The notes beneath the pieces were generated by a model. The model searched no databases, was not told the origin of the DNA, and worked only from the letters and a program-made list of their open reading frames with translations. This document shows, in pieces, positions 1 through 5,909 of a stretch of 9,914 nucleotides of DNA. Position 1 is the stretch's first letter. Every line of letters starts with the position of its first letter. Source of the DNA: Pseudomonadota bacterium (GTDB taxonomy: Bacteria > Pseudomonadota > Alphaproteobacteria > Caulobacterales > Caulobacteraceae); assembly GCA_023436945.1 (NCBI GenBank), contig JAEZHG010000266.1:1-9914 (forward strand), in the 5' to 3' direction. The translations under genes were made by a program, and so were the position numbers.

Positions 1-3
1 ACA

Positions 4-750
4 GTGGAACGTGCCGAAGGCCCCAGTATCGACCCCGCCGATGTGGCACGATTTTCCGCTCAAGCTGCAGAGTGGTGGGACCCCAAAGGCCCGTTTGCGC
101 CGCTGCATCGATTCAATCCGGCACGTCTGCGCTTTGTGCGTGACAAGGTGGCGGCCCATTACGGCCTGAACCCCAATACCCGCGCGCCGTTCGAGGGCAT
201 GAGCCTGATCGACATTGGCTGTGGCGGCGGACTGATCGCAGAGCCGATGCGCCGCATGGGCTTTGAGGTGACGGCGCTGGATGCCTCAAGCGAAAACATC
301 GGCACGGCCCGCGCCCATGCCGAACAGGTCGGTCTGGATATCCGCTATAAGGCCTCTACGGTCGAGCAGATGGTCGAGGCGGGCGAAGGTCCGTTTGATG
401 TCGTTCTGACCATGGAAGTGATCGAGCACGTCGCCGATCCGGGCGAGTTCGTGCGCGCTTGCTCCAAGCTGGTCAAACCGGGCGGTATCATGATCGTGGC
501 GACGCTCAACCGCACCCTGAAGGGTCTGCTGCTGGGCAAGTTCGCGGCGGAGTATGTACTGCGCTGGGTTCCGGCGGGCACCCATGAATGGCGTCAGTTC
601 CTGAAGCCCGAAGAAATCCGCGAGATGCTCAAGTCCGAGCCGCTCAGCGTCACCGGCCCGTTCGGGCTGGAGTACAACCTTCTGACCGACAAGTGGAAAG
701 AAGGCGCAGCGGACATCAACTATATGATGGTGGCGGTCAGGGAGGGGTAA
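4..750 (+). CDS. ubiG: Ubiquinone biosynthesis O-methyltransferase UbiG
   Basis: UbiG is a SAM-dependent enzyme that carries out both O-methylations of ubiquinone synthesis (polyprenyl-dihydroxybenzoate and demethylubiquinol steps). The 248-residue protein has the UbiG N-terminal signature ([11 protein letters not shown] at 17-27, then [10 protein letters not shown]). SAM-fold motif I is DIGCGGG at 70-76, the acidic end of strand 2 is LDAS at 92-95, and EVIEHV is at 138-143. The C-terminal part has the family's [12 protein letters not shown] block at 193-204. Length fits the family. The first visible start is a GTG at position 4, but the frame is open to the window edge and no ribosome site can be seen, so the true start may lie a few codons upstream. 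The gene converges with the lipocalin gene, leaving 21 bases between the two stop codons. Family assignment is firm; only the start is uncertain. Confidence 0.93.
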   Translation: MERAEGPSIDPADVARFSAQAAEWWDPKGPFAPLHRFNPARLRFVRDKVAAHYGLNPNTRAPFEGMSLIDIGCGGGLIAEPMRRMGFEVTALDASSENIGTARAHAEQVGLDIRYKASTVEQMVEAGEGPFDVVLTMEVIEHVADPGEFVRACSKLVKPGGIMIVATLNRTLKGLLLGKFAAEYVLRWVPAGTHEWRQFLKPEEIREMLKSEPLSVTGPFGLEYNLLTDKWKEGAADINYMMVAVREG

Positions 751-759
751 TCCCCTCCC
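740..759. terminator. Perfect hairpin between convergent genes (possible terminator)
   Basis: GGGAGGGG at 740-747 and CCCCTCCC at 752-759 form a perfect 8-bp, almost all-GC stem with a TAAT loop. The loop contains most of the ubiG stop codon. It sits between the stops of two convergent genes, where a two-way terminator or 3'-end stabilising hairpin would be expected. There is no proper T-tract on either side (only CTTTTAG about 10 bases downstream on the plus strand), so classical intrinsic termination is not assured. Confidence 0.45.
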
Positions 760-771
760 CTTCAAGCACTT

Positions 772-1341
772 TTAGTGTTGGGTTTCGCGAAGCAGCGAAA
801 GATCGTAACCCAGTTCACGGGCGCGGTTGTAGAGCGCCTGACGCTGTTGCTGCGAGACATTGGCCTCGCGGCTCAGGATCCAGAGGTTGCGGCCCGAAGG
901 CTCGCCCACGATCGACCAGCTATAGTCGTCGGCGTGGTCCAGAACCCAATAGTCGCCGACATAGAACGGACCGAAGAACGACAGCTTCAGCTTGGTGTTG
1001 TTGCTGCCTTCGACAACCTTGCCCTTGGCGGTGGCTTCACGATATTCGCCGTTGACCGAGTCCTGACGGCAGCCGTTGGTGACGCCGATCTGGCCATCTT
1101 CCAGCAGGCGGTATTCAGCCGTCACGGCCTCGCAACCCTTTTGGTAGCCGAACTCGTAACGGGCCAGTTCGTACCACTTGCCCAGATAGCGATCGAGTTC
1201 GACCGCCTTGGCCGGTTCCGGCACATTGGCATTACCCGACGGCCCCTGACGGGCGAGGGTTGCGCAGCCGCTGAGGGCCATGACACCGGCGACAGCCACA
1301 CCGGCGATGAGAAGCTTGGGAAGGAAGGATTTGTTTTTCAT
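772..1341 (-). CDS. blc: Lipocalin family outer-membrane lipoprotein (Blc-like)
   Basis: This is a 189-residue lipoprotein lipocalin. A charged N-terminus and hydrophobic segment (residues 8-23) end in the lipobox LSGC, with Cys26 as the lipidated residue. Residue +2 is Ala, which by the Lol rule predicts sorting to the outer membrane. The mature part has the lipocalin signature GKWYELARY at 54-62, the bacterial Blc block SFFGPFYVGDYWVLDHAD at 121-138, and GRNLWILSR at 150-158. Blc-type lipocalins bind fatty acids or lysophospholipids and are linked to membrane maintenance; the ligand here is inferred from family only. Cys70 and Cys91 could form a disulfide. The ATG at 1341 has no convincing Shine-Dalgarno sequence. 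Thirty-five bases separate it from the upstream GNAT gene on the same strand, so co-transcription is likely but not shown. Confidence 0.9.
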   Translation of the reverse strand: MKNKSFLPKLLIAGVAVAGVMALSGCATLARQGPSGNANVPEPAKAVELDRYLGKWYELARYEFGYQKGCEAVTAEYRLLEDGQIGVTNGCRQDSVNGEYREATAKGKVVEGSNNTKLKLSFFGPFYVGDYWVLDHADDYSWSIVGEPSGRNLWILSREANVSQQQRQALYNRARELGYDLSLLRETQH

Positions 1342-1376
1342 ATAACCGCAACGCTGCTCAACTGAACTATGTTCCG

Positions 1377-1898
1377 TTAGACCAGCTCGCGTTCCATATA
1401 GCGGGCGTCGTCCCCGTAAGAGGCCAGCTTTTGCGCCATGCCTTCGGGCGACTGGACCACAAAGCCGTTACGCTCCCAGAAGCCGGATGCATTGTTCACC
1501 GCCACCAGCGACACACGCTTGTAGCCCGCACCCTTGGCAAACTCGGCCAGCTTTTCGACCACCGCACGGGTATGACCACCGCCACGGGCGACCGGATCGA
1601 TTGCAAGGTCGTGTAGGTAATAGCTGTCGCTATCTTCCGGCAGGGCCTCGATCAGGGTGTTGAGCGCCGGAGCCATGTTTCGCGGCCACGGATAGGCAAC
1701 CAGATACCCCCTCACCGCATCGGCATCATCGGCCAGCACGAAGCAGCCCTCGGCATTCAGGTCGAGGCGATTGGCAAAGCAGTGACGGTCTTCCGGATGG
1801 TCCGGGAAAGACTTCATCGCGACTTCGACCACGCCATCCAGATCGGCCTCGGTCATCGGGCGCCAGTTCAGCATCGGGGTCGTCATGGTCATACTCAC
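1377..1898 (-). CDS. GNAT family N-acetyltransferase
   Basis: A single-domain GNAT acetyltransferase of 173 residues, transferring an acyl group from acetyl-CoA to an unknown amine. The acetyl-CoA pyrophosphate loop (motif A) follows strand 4 in LHDLAIDPVARGGGHTRAVV (95-114). The R-x-x-G core is R105-G-G-G108, but the usual final Gly/Ala is Thr110. Motif B is NNASGFWERNGF at 135-146. The predicted start is GTG at 1898, where AAGG lies 8 bases upstream; in-frame ATGs at 1892, 1886 and 1874 are alternatives and would remove only the first 2 to 8 residues. It lies 36 bases downstream of the DUF1178 gene on the same strand, probably in the same transcript. The substrate cannot be told from sequence. 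Confidence 0.85.
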   Translation of the reverse strand: MSMTMTTPMLNWRPMTEADLDGVVEVAMKSFPDHPEDRHCFANRLDLNAEGCFVLADDADAVRGYLVAYPWPRNMAPALNTLIEALPEDSDSYYLHDLAIDPVARGGGHTRAVVEKLAEFAKGAGYKRVSLVAVNNASGFWERNGFVVQSPEGMAQKLASYGDDARYMERELV

Positions 1899-1934
1899 AA
1901 GTAGGGCCTTGGGGGAAAGTCGGCCCCTATAAAC

Positions 1935-2372
1935 CTAGTTGGCCTTTTTTGGATCCGGCGGAAGGTCAGGCAAAGGGACGCAGGGGATGCCGTCGTCCTT
2001 CAGTTTCTTGATATCGGCGGGCGTGGCCTCGCCGTAGATTTCGCGCTTTTCGCTGCGGCCCTCGTGGATATCGCGGGCCTCACGGGCGAAGGCGTCGCCG
2101 ACATAGTCGAAGTTTTCCTCGATATGACTGCGAACCTCGCGGACGGCCTGCATTACCATGGTCTGCATCAGCTTGGCCGTGTCGGGTTGTGAAGCCGCCG
2201 TCTTTTTCGTGCCGGAGACAGCAGGGGCCATGATCTGTTTGCGAACCTGTTTGGAGGCGCAATAGGGGCATTCCACCAGACCGCGTTCGGACTGGCTGTC
2301 ATAGTCGGACGAGGAAGAGAACCACGCCTCGAAGCTATGGTCTTGGTCGCAGATAAGCGCGTAACGGATCAT
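1935..2372 (-). CDS. DUF1178 family protein
   Basis: A 145-residue protein of the conserved, functionally uncharacterised DUF1178 family. The N-terminus (MIRYALICDQDHSFEAWF) and four putative metal ligands, Cys8, His12 (C-x3-H) and C35-P-Y-C38, suggest a small zinc ribbon at residues 1-48. A linker rich in K, T, A and S follows (about 50-65). Then comes a helical region with the family's block around YVGDAFAREARDIHEGR (90-106) and a proline-rich C-terminus. Its ATG overlaps the TGA of the upstream nitrilase-family gene by four bases (ATGA at 2372-2369), which implies translational coupling. The metal site is inferred from spacing only; no function is known to me. Confidence 0.88.
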   Translation of the reverse strand: MIRYALICDQDHSFEAWFSSSSDYDSQSERGLVECPYCASKQVRKQIMAPAVSGTKKTAASQPDTAKLMQTMVMQAVREVRSHIEENFDYVGDAFAREARDIHEGRSEKREIYGEATPADIKKLKDDGIPCVPLPDLPPDPKKAN

Positions 2373-3205
2373 GGCGAAACAAAAGAGCGGTCGTGCGTCA
2401 GGGCCGGTATGGCCTTGCGGGCCTTTTCGACCAGAGACAGATCAAGCTCTGCGTGAAGCACTGCGGGGCGGTCATGGTCAAGCTTGGCGATCACCTCGCC
2501 CCATGGGGAGACAACCACCGAGCGCCCCCATGTCTTGCGGCCATCCTCGTGGTCGCCGCCCTGAGCGGGGGCCAGAACGAAACAGCCGGTTTCGATGGCA
2601 CGGGCTCGCAGCAGAACTTCCCAGTGTGCCTCGCCCGTCGGGCGGGTGAAGGCGGCGGGAACGGTAATGATCGACGCACCGGCCTGAGCCAAGGCACGGT
2701 GCAGATAGGCAAAGCGCACATCGTAGCAGATGGTCATACCCAGTCCGCCCCATGGGGTCTGGGCCACCACCGCCTCTGAACCCGGGCGGATTACCGCGCT
2801 TTCGCGCCAGCGTTCACCTGTATCCAGATCGACGTCGAAGACGTGCATCTTGTCATAGCGCGAGACGATCCGGCCTTGCGGGTCGATCAGCAGGCTGCGG
2901 TTGGCGGCGCGGTCGTCGCCTTCCTCTCCGGAGCGGACAATGGCCGAGCCGACCAGTATCCAGACCTTCAGCTCCGCAGCCAGTTTGCACAGGCCCAGAA
3001 CCGCTACATCGGAGGTTTCATCCGACAGGGCGTCTTCACGCAGACCCTTCCTCTGCTCGAGGAAGTTGGTGCCCTCGGGGGTGAGGATCAGCTCCGCCCC
3101 CTTGAGCGCCGCTTGACGGATCATGGGCGCGACATGGTCCAGACCCTTGGCCGCCGTGGCGGGGGTGGTGGTCTGGATCAGGGCCACTTTGACGATGGCA
3201 CTCAT
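2369..3205 (-). CDS. Carbon-nitrogen hydrolase, Nit1/Nit2-type (probable deaminated glutathione amidase)
   Basis: A nitrilase-superfamily amidase of 278 residues. The catalytic triad is complete: Glu44 in LTPEGTNF, Lys119 in YDKMHVFDVD and Cys160 in TICYDVRF. The KMHVFDVD context and the length match the Nit branch, whose studied members hydrolyse deaminated glutathione, a metabolite-repair reaction. Placement directly downstream of a glutaredoxin supports a glutathione-related role, but the substrate remains an inference. I chose the ATG at 3205, which has GGAA 8 bases upstream; the frame stays open upstream, but those residues only shadow the glutaredoxin gene in another frame. Twenty bases separate it from grxC, and its stop overlaps the DUF1178 start. 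Confidence 0.9.
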   Translation of the reverse strand: MSAIVKVALIQTTTPATAAKGLDHVAPMIRQAALKGAELILTPEGTNFLEQRKGLREDALSDETSDVAVLGLCKLAAELKVWILVGSAIVRSGEEGDDRAANRSLLIDPQGRIVSRYDKMHVFDVDLDTGERWRESAVIRPGSEAVVAQTPWGGLGMTICYDVRFAYLHRALAQAGASIITVPAAFTRPTGEAHWEVLLRARAIETGCFVLAPAQGGDHEDGRKTWGRSVVVSPWGEVIAKLDHDRPAVLHAELDLSLVEKARKAIPALTHDRSFVSP

Positions 3206-3225
3206 GTCGCGCTTCCGATCGTGTC

Positions 3226-3483
3226 TTAGGCAGCCAGCAGCGGGTCGAGGCCGCCCTTGGCGTCCAGTGCGTGGATGTCGTCGCAGCCACCGATGTGCTG
3301 GTCGTTGATGAAGATTTGCGGGAAGGTCGCGGCACCGTTCGAACGGGCGACCATCTCGGCCTTCTTCTCGGGATCGTTGGAAGCCACGATCTCGTTGTAG
3401 CTGGCACCCTTGCGGTCCAGCAGGGCCTTGGCGCGGATGCAGTACGGGCAACCCGGCTTGGTATAGATGACGACTTCGGCCAT
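3226..3483 (-). CDS. grxC: Glutaredoxin 3 (dithiol, CPYC)
   Basis: A dithiol glutaredoxin of 85 residues, reducing protein disulfides and glutathione mixed disulfides in the cytoplasm with glutathione as electron donor. The active site is C12-P-Y-C15 after the first strand. The cis-proline loop is TFPQIFI (53-59, Pro55), and the glutathione-binding GGCDD motif is at 65-69. Length is typical for GrxC. The ATG is backed by a strong ribosome site, AAGGAGG at 3489-3495, five bases upstream. It follows comF after 83 bases and precedes the Nit amidase by 20 bases. I saw no strong promoter of its own in the 83-base gap. Confidence 0.95.
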   Translation of the reverse strand: MAEVVIYTKPGCPYCIRAKALLDRKGASYNEIVASNDPEKKAEMVARSNGAATFPQIFINDQHIGGCDDIHALDAKGGLDPLLAA

Positions 3484-3488
3484 TTGGG

Positions 3489-3495
3489 CCTCCTT
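3489..3495 (-). promoter_or_regulatory. Strong Shine-Dalgarno of grxC
   Basis: AAGGAGG on the minus strand, five bases before the grxC ATG, is the best match to the anti-Shine-Dalgarno sequence in the group and fixes that start. Confidence 0.8.
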
Positions 3496-3551
3496 CAGGG
3501 GGAACTAAAAGTCCGGTCCATGCCCGCGTCCGGCGAGCACGGCTTTCTATG

Positions 3552-3565
3552 TGCCTATTTAGGCA
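3552..3565. repeat. 14-bp perfect palindrome after comF
   Basis: TGCCTATTTAGGCA is its own reverse complement apart from the central TT/AA (6-bp arms, 2-base centre; as RNA, a 5-bp stem with an ATTT loop). It begins one base after the comF stop codon and lies about 70 bases before the grxC start. No T-tract follows on the minus strand. It could be a weak 3'-end hairpin for comF or an operator for grxC; neither role is shown. Confidence 0.35.
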
Positions 3566-3566
3566 T

Positions 3567-4349
3567 TTATCGCCCGCCGTGAACCCCTGCGACCACGGCA
3601 AGGTCAACCTGACGCGATCCGGCCTTCAGCAAAGCTTCGGCACAGGCGTCGGCTGTGGCCCCTGTAGTCAGCACATCATCGACCAGCAGAACGTGCCGCC
3701 CTTTGATCTTGCGGGCCGCAGAGGCTGAGACGGAAAAGGCGTTCTTGACGTTCAACCTGCGCCCCCTTGCCGAGCGACCGCCTTGGGACGCCGTCATACG
3801 CACGCGGCGCAAGGTGTCGGGCAGGTATTCCAGACCATGGGCCTTGGCCAAGGGGCGGGCGATCTCGGCGGACTGGTTGAAGCGGCGGCGCAGCAATCTC
3901 AATGGGTGAAGCGGGACAGGCAGCACCACATCAGCCTGTTCCAACAGCGGAGCTGCGGAGCGACTGACCCAACGGGCGAAAAGTTCTGCCGTCTGTTGCT
4001 GGTCCCCGTGTTTGAGACCCAGGATCAGGTTGCGCGAGTGTTCGTCATAGAGGCAGGCGGCGCGGGCGCGGGCAAAGCGGTGCGGGCTGGAAATGCACCC
4101 TGCGCAGCGATCCTGACCAAAGCCCGCGCCATCATGTTCATAGGGCAGGCCGCAGCCGTCACAGACGGGGTCTTCCAGAAAGCGGATGCGGCTCCATGCC
4201 CCGCTGGTCAGGCCCGACGAGGCGACCGATTTTGCGCCGTCATGGCTGAGTGGAGGCAGCACAAGGTCCACAACTTCGCGACCTAAATCGCGAAGCCTGT
4301 ATCCTAGGCCTTTCCAATACGGCCATAAGCCGCCATCTAGTCCCGACAT
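3567..4349 (-). CDS. comF: ComF family phosphoribosyltransferase-like protein
   Basis: A 260-residue ComF-type protein. A zinc-ribbon-like segment with C63-D-G-C66 and C82-A-G-C85 precedes a type I phosphoribosyltransferase fold. The family blocks VPLHPLRLLRRRFNQS (145-160) and LLVDDVLTTGAT (221-232, the PRPP-binding loop) are present. In naturally transformable bacteria ComF is needed for DNA uptake downstream of the ComEC channel; in alphaproteobacteria the role is mostly untested. The extra N-terminal cysteine pairs seen in many ComF proteins are absent (the segment after LPP at 31-33 has none until 63). The ATG at 4349 has GGAGGAGG eight bases upstream, inside the opposite-strand gene, and shares the tetranucleotide CATG with that gene's start. 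It is the first gene of the minus-strand group. Confidence 0.9.
   Translation of the reverse strand: MSGLDGGLWPYWKGLGYRLRDLGREVVDLVLPPLSHDGAKSVASSGLTSGAWSRIRFLEDPVCDGCGLPYEHDGAGFGQDRCAGCISSPHRFARARAACLYDEHSRNLILGLKHGDQQQTAELFARWVSRSAAPLLEQADVVLPVPLHPLRLLRRRFNQSAEIARPLAKAHGLEYLPDTLRRVRMTASQGGRSARGRRLNVKNAFSVSASAARKIKGRHVLLVDDVLTTGATADACAEALLKAGSRQVDLAVVAGVHGGR
4274..4295. repeat. Inverted repeat upstream of the methyltransferase-like gene
   Basis: CTTCGCGA (4274-4281) and TCGCGAAG (4288-4295) are perfect 8-bp inverted arms separated by CCTAAA. The repeat lies in the N-terminal coding part of comF and ends 52 bases before the divergent ATG. That is where the promoter or an operator of the plus-strand gene must lie if it is transcribed from nearby. 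It could equally be a chance structure in comF coding sequence. Confidence 0.3.
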
Positions 4350-5232
4350 GAGCGCCCCCTCCTCCGGTCCCCCGATTATTTTCGACGTCGCACGACGCCA
4401 ACAGCGTCTGGCCCGCGCCCAGAAGCTGTTCCCCCAAGCCGATTTCCTACACCGCCGTGTGGCAGAGGATGCGGCCCATACGCTTTCGGCGATCCTGCGC
4501 GAGTTTCGCTCGCCCGTCGACCTGTCTCCACATCAGGGTCTGTTGGCCGAGGCGCTGCAGGGCACGCCGGCGGCAGAGCGCGTGGGTGAAATCCGTTCGC
4601 TCGGCACCATTGAGGAGCGCGCTGCACCGGGGGCTGGCCTGCTGCCGATCGAGGACCAGCAAGCCGATCTGATCGTCAATCTGTTCGGTCTGCACTGGGC
4701 CAATGACCTTCCGGGAGCGCTGGCGCAGATCAGACGCGCCCTTCGACCGGACGGCCTGTTCATCGCCAGCCTGTTTGGCGCGGCGACCCTGAAAGAACTG
4801 CGCGGTGTGCTGACCGAAGCAGAATTAGAAGTAACGGGCGGAGCGCAGGCGCGTATCTCGCCGTTTGCCGATGGTTTTGACGGGGCGGGTCTTCTGCAAC
4901 GTGCAGGCTTTGCCCTGCCCGTCTCGGATGTGGATCGCCTGACGGTTCGCTATTCCAGCCCGTTTGCCCTGATGCGCGACCTGCGGGCCATGGGAGAGAC
5001 CAATGTACTGGCAGGACCGATCCGCCCCTTGACCCGCAAGGTCGTGGCGCGAGCGGCCGAGCTTTACATCGAGCGCCACGCCGAGGCCGATGGCCGTGTG
5101 CCGGCGACCTTCGAGATCGTGCATTTGGCCGGATGGGCTCCGCACGAGAGCCAGTTGAAACCCGCCAAGCGCGGCTCGGCCCAGATCAAACTGGCCGATG
5201 CCCTGGGGGTTAAGGAAAACGGCGGGCAATAA
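4348..5232 (+). CDS. Methyltransferase-fold protein, NDUFAF5/BioC-like, with degenerate SAM motif
   Basis: A 294-residue class I methyltransferase-fold protein resembling NDUFAF5, the mitochondrial complex I assembly factor reported to hydroxylate an arginine of NDUFS7. Family blocks are PIIFDVARRQQRLARAQ (9-25), LFGLHWANDLPGALAQI (112-128), RPDGLFIASLFGAATLKELR (133-152), ISPFADGFD (170-178) and GWAPHESQLKPAKRGSAQI (262-280). The expected glycine motif I reads D58-L-S-P-H-Q-G64 instead of a D-x-G-x-G-x-G pattern, and no clear acidic residue ends strand 2, so SAM binding is doubtful. An earlier in-frame ATG at 4186 would add 54 residues that only mirror comF and is not used here. The ATG at 4348 overlaps the comF start and has no Shine-Dalgarno, so leaderless translation is possible. 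It ends at a bidirectional terminator. Confidence 0.82.
   Translation: MSAPSSGPPIIFDVARRQQRLARAQKLFPQADFLHRRVAEDAAHTLSAILREFRSPVDLSPHQGLLAEALQGTPAAERVGEIRSLGTIEERAAPGAGLLPIEDQQADLIVNLFGLHWANDLPGALAQIRRALRPDGLFIASLFGAATLKELRGVLTEAELEVTGGAQARISPFADGFDGAGLLQRAGFALPVSDVDRLTVRYSSPFALMRDLRAMGETNVLAGPIRPLTRKVVARAAELYIERHAEADGRVPATFEIVHLAGWAPHESQLKPAKRGSAQIKLADALGVKENGGQ
4358..4365 (-). promoter_or_regulatory. Shine-Dalgarno of comF, inside the divergent gene
   Basis: GGAGGAGG on the minus strand lies eight bases before the comF ATG and supports that start over the internal GTGs at codons 27 and 30. It falls in codons 4-6 of the divergent methyltransferase-like gene, so the two 5' ends overlap. Confidence 0.65.
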
Positions 5233-5260
5233 AAAAGGGGCCATCTGGCCCCTTTGTCTT
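5231..5260. terminator. Bidirectional intrinsic terminator
   Basis: AAAGGGGCC (5234-5242) and GGCCCCTTT (5247-5255) form a perfect 9-bp stem with a 4-base loop. Read on the minus strand the stem runs into six T (the six A at 5231-5236), a strong terminator placed directly after the pilin stop codon. Read on the plus strand it follows the methyltransferase-like stop and ends in TTTGTCTT, a weaker tail. It therefore closes both convergent units. Confidence 0.85.
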
Positions 5261-5456
5261 ATCCGGCGTTGGCCAGACCGGCATCAAGGCCAGAGCTGAC
5301 GTTGTCGCCAACGCCTTCCCACATGCCGCCGTTGGTACCACCCAAGGCTGCAACGCCACCGATGATGGCCAATGCGATGAGAGCAGCGATCAGACCGTAT
5401 TCAATCGCGGTCGCGCCGTCTTCAGTGAGTAAAAACTCTTTGATTAGACTAGACAT
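5259..5456 (-). CDS. Flp/Fap-type class IVb pilin precursor
   Basis: A 65-residue Flp pilin. A short leader (residues 1-14) ends in a prepilin peptidase site, G14|A15. The mature protein begins ATAIEYGLIAALIAL, with the invariant Glu at +5 (E19) and Tyr at +6, then a hydrophobic helix to about residue 38 and a short glycine/asparagine-rich tail. Such pilins are made and exported by Tad/Cpa machinery at the inner membrane; none of those genes is in the window. I chose ATG at 5456 because GGAG (5465-5468) lies 8 bases upstream; a GTG two codons earlier is only 2 bases from it. It follows mutT by 27 bases and is closed by a strong terminator, so it may be the last gene of the argJ unit or have its own promoter inside mutT. 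Codon use includes TTA and CTA leucines, unlike the argJ and secA genes. Confidence 0.9.
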   Translation of the reverse strand: MSSLIKEFLLTEDGATAIEYGLIAALIALAIIGGVAALGGTNGGMWEGVGDNVSSGLDAGLANAG

Positions 5457-5483
5457 TTTCACCGCTCCATTACGCGCTTGCGA

Positions 5484-5909
5484 CTAGATTAGATCGCGTA
5501 GCCACGCAATCAGTGGTTCATCAGCCGGAGGCATAGGATAGTCCCGAAGATTGGCAGGCTTGACCCACGCCAGACCAGAATGTTCCTTGGCCACCACTGT
5601 ACCGGACCAGCGCCGGCACAGGTAGAGTGGCATTAATAGATGAAATTTTTCGTAAGCGTGACTGGTAAATACAAATGGTGACAAACAGGCTTCTTTGACG
5701 TCGATCCCGAGTTCTTCCTTCAACTCGCGGATCAGGGCCTGTTCGGGGCGCTCACCCGGCTCGACCTTGCCGCCGGGGAACTCCCACAGGCCTGCCAGTT
5801 GTTTGCCCTCAGGGCGCTGGGCGATCAGGATGCGGCCATCCGGATCGATCAGCGCCACGGCAACAACCAGAACCGTAGGGACAGAGGTCTCGGCTACAGC
5901 CTCAGTCAC
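5484..5909 (-). CDS. mutT: (Deoxy)nucleoside triphosphate pyrophosphohydrolase, MutT-like Nudix
   Basis: A 141-residue Nudix hydrolase. The Nudix box G-x5-E-x7-R-E-x-x-E-E-x-G is complete at 47-68 (G47, E53, R61, E62, E65, E66, G68) and follows the MutT-type QRPEGKQLAGLWEFPGGK run (31-48). MutT removes 8-oxo-dGTP from the nucleotide pool to prevent A:T to C:G changes; that specificity is inferred from the motif context. The start is a GTG at 5909 overlapping the argJ TGA by four bases (GTGA), implying coupling. The region coding for residues around 75-95 is notably AT-rich with tandem TTA leucine codons, but the reading frame and protein pattern are intact. Confidence 0.9.
   Translation of the reverse strand: MTEAVAETSVPTVLVVAVALIDPDGRILIAQRPEGKQLAGLWEFPGGKVEPGERPEQALIRELKEELGIDVKEACLSPFVFTSHAYEKFHLLMPLYLCRRWSGTVVAKEHSGLAWVKPANLRDYPMPPADEPLIAWLRDLI

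Noticed and set aside
775..1365. Open frame of 196 codons on the plus strand opposite the lipocalin
   Set aside because: The minus frame has a signal peptide, lipobox and lipocalin signature; the plus frame has none and is its shadow.
1899..1934. Possible terminator between the DUF1178 and GNAT genes
   Set aside because: Only a weak GGGCC/GGCCC pairing with a long loop and no T-tract; read-through to the GNAT gene is more likely.
3206..3607. Upstream extension of the Nit amidase frame
   Set aside because: The added residues only re-read grxC in another frame. The ATG at 3205 matches the family start and has a ribosome site.
4186..4347. Longer start of the methyltransferase-like gene
   Set aside because: It would overlap the comF N-terminus by 54 codons with no family similarity; homologues begin near the IFD motif just after the ATG at 4348.
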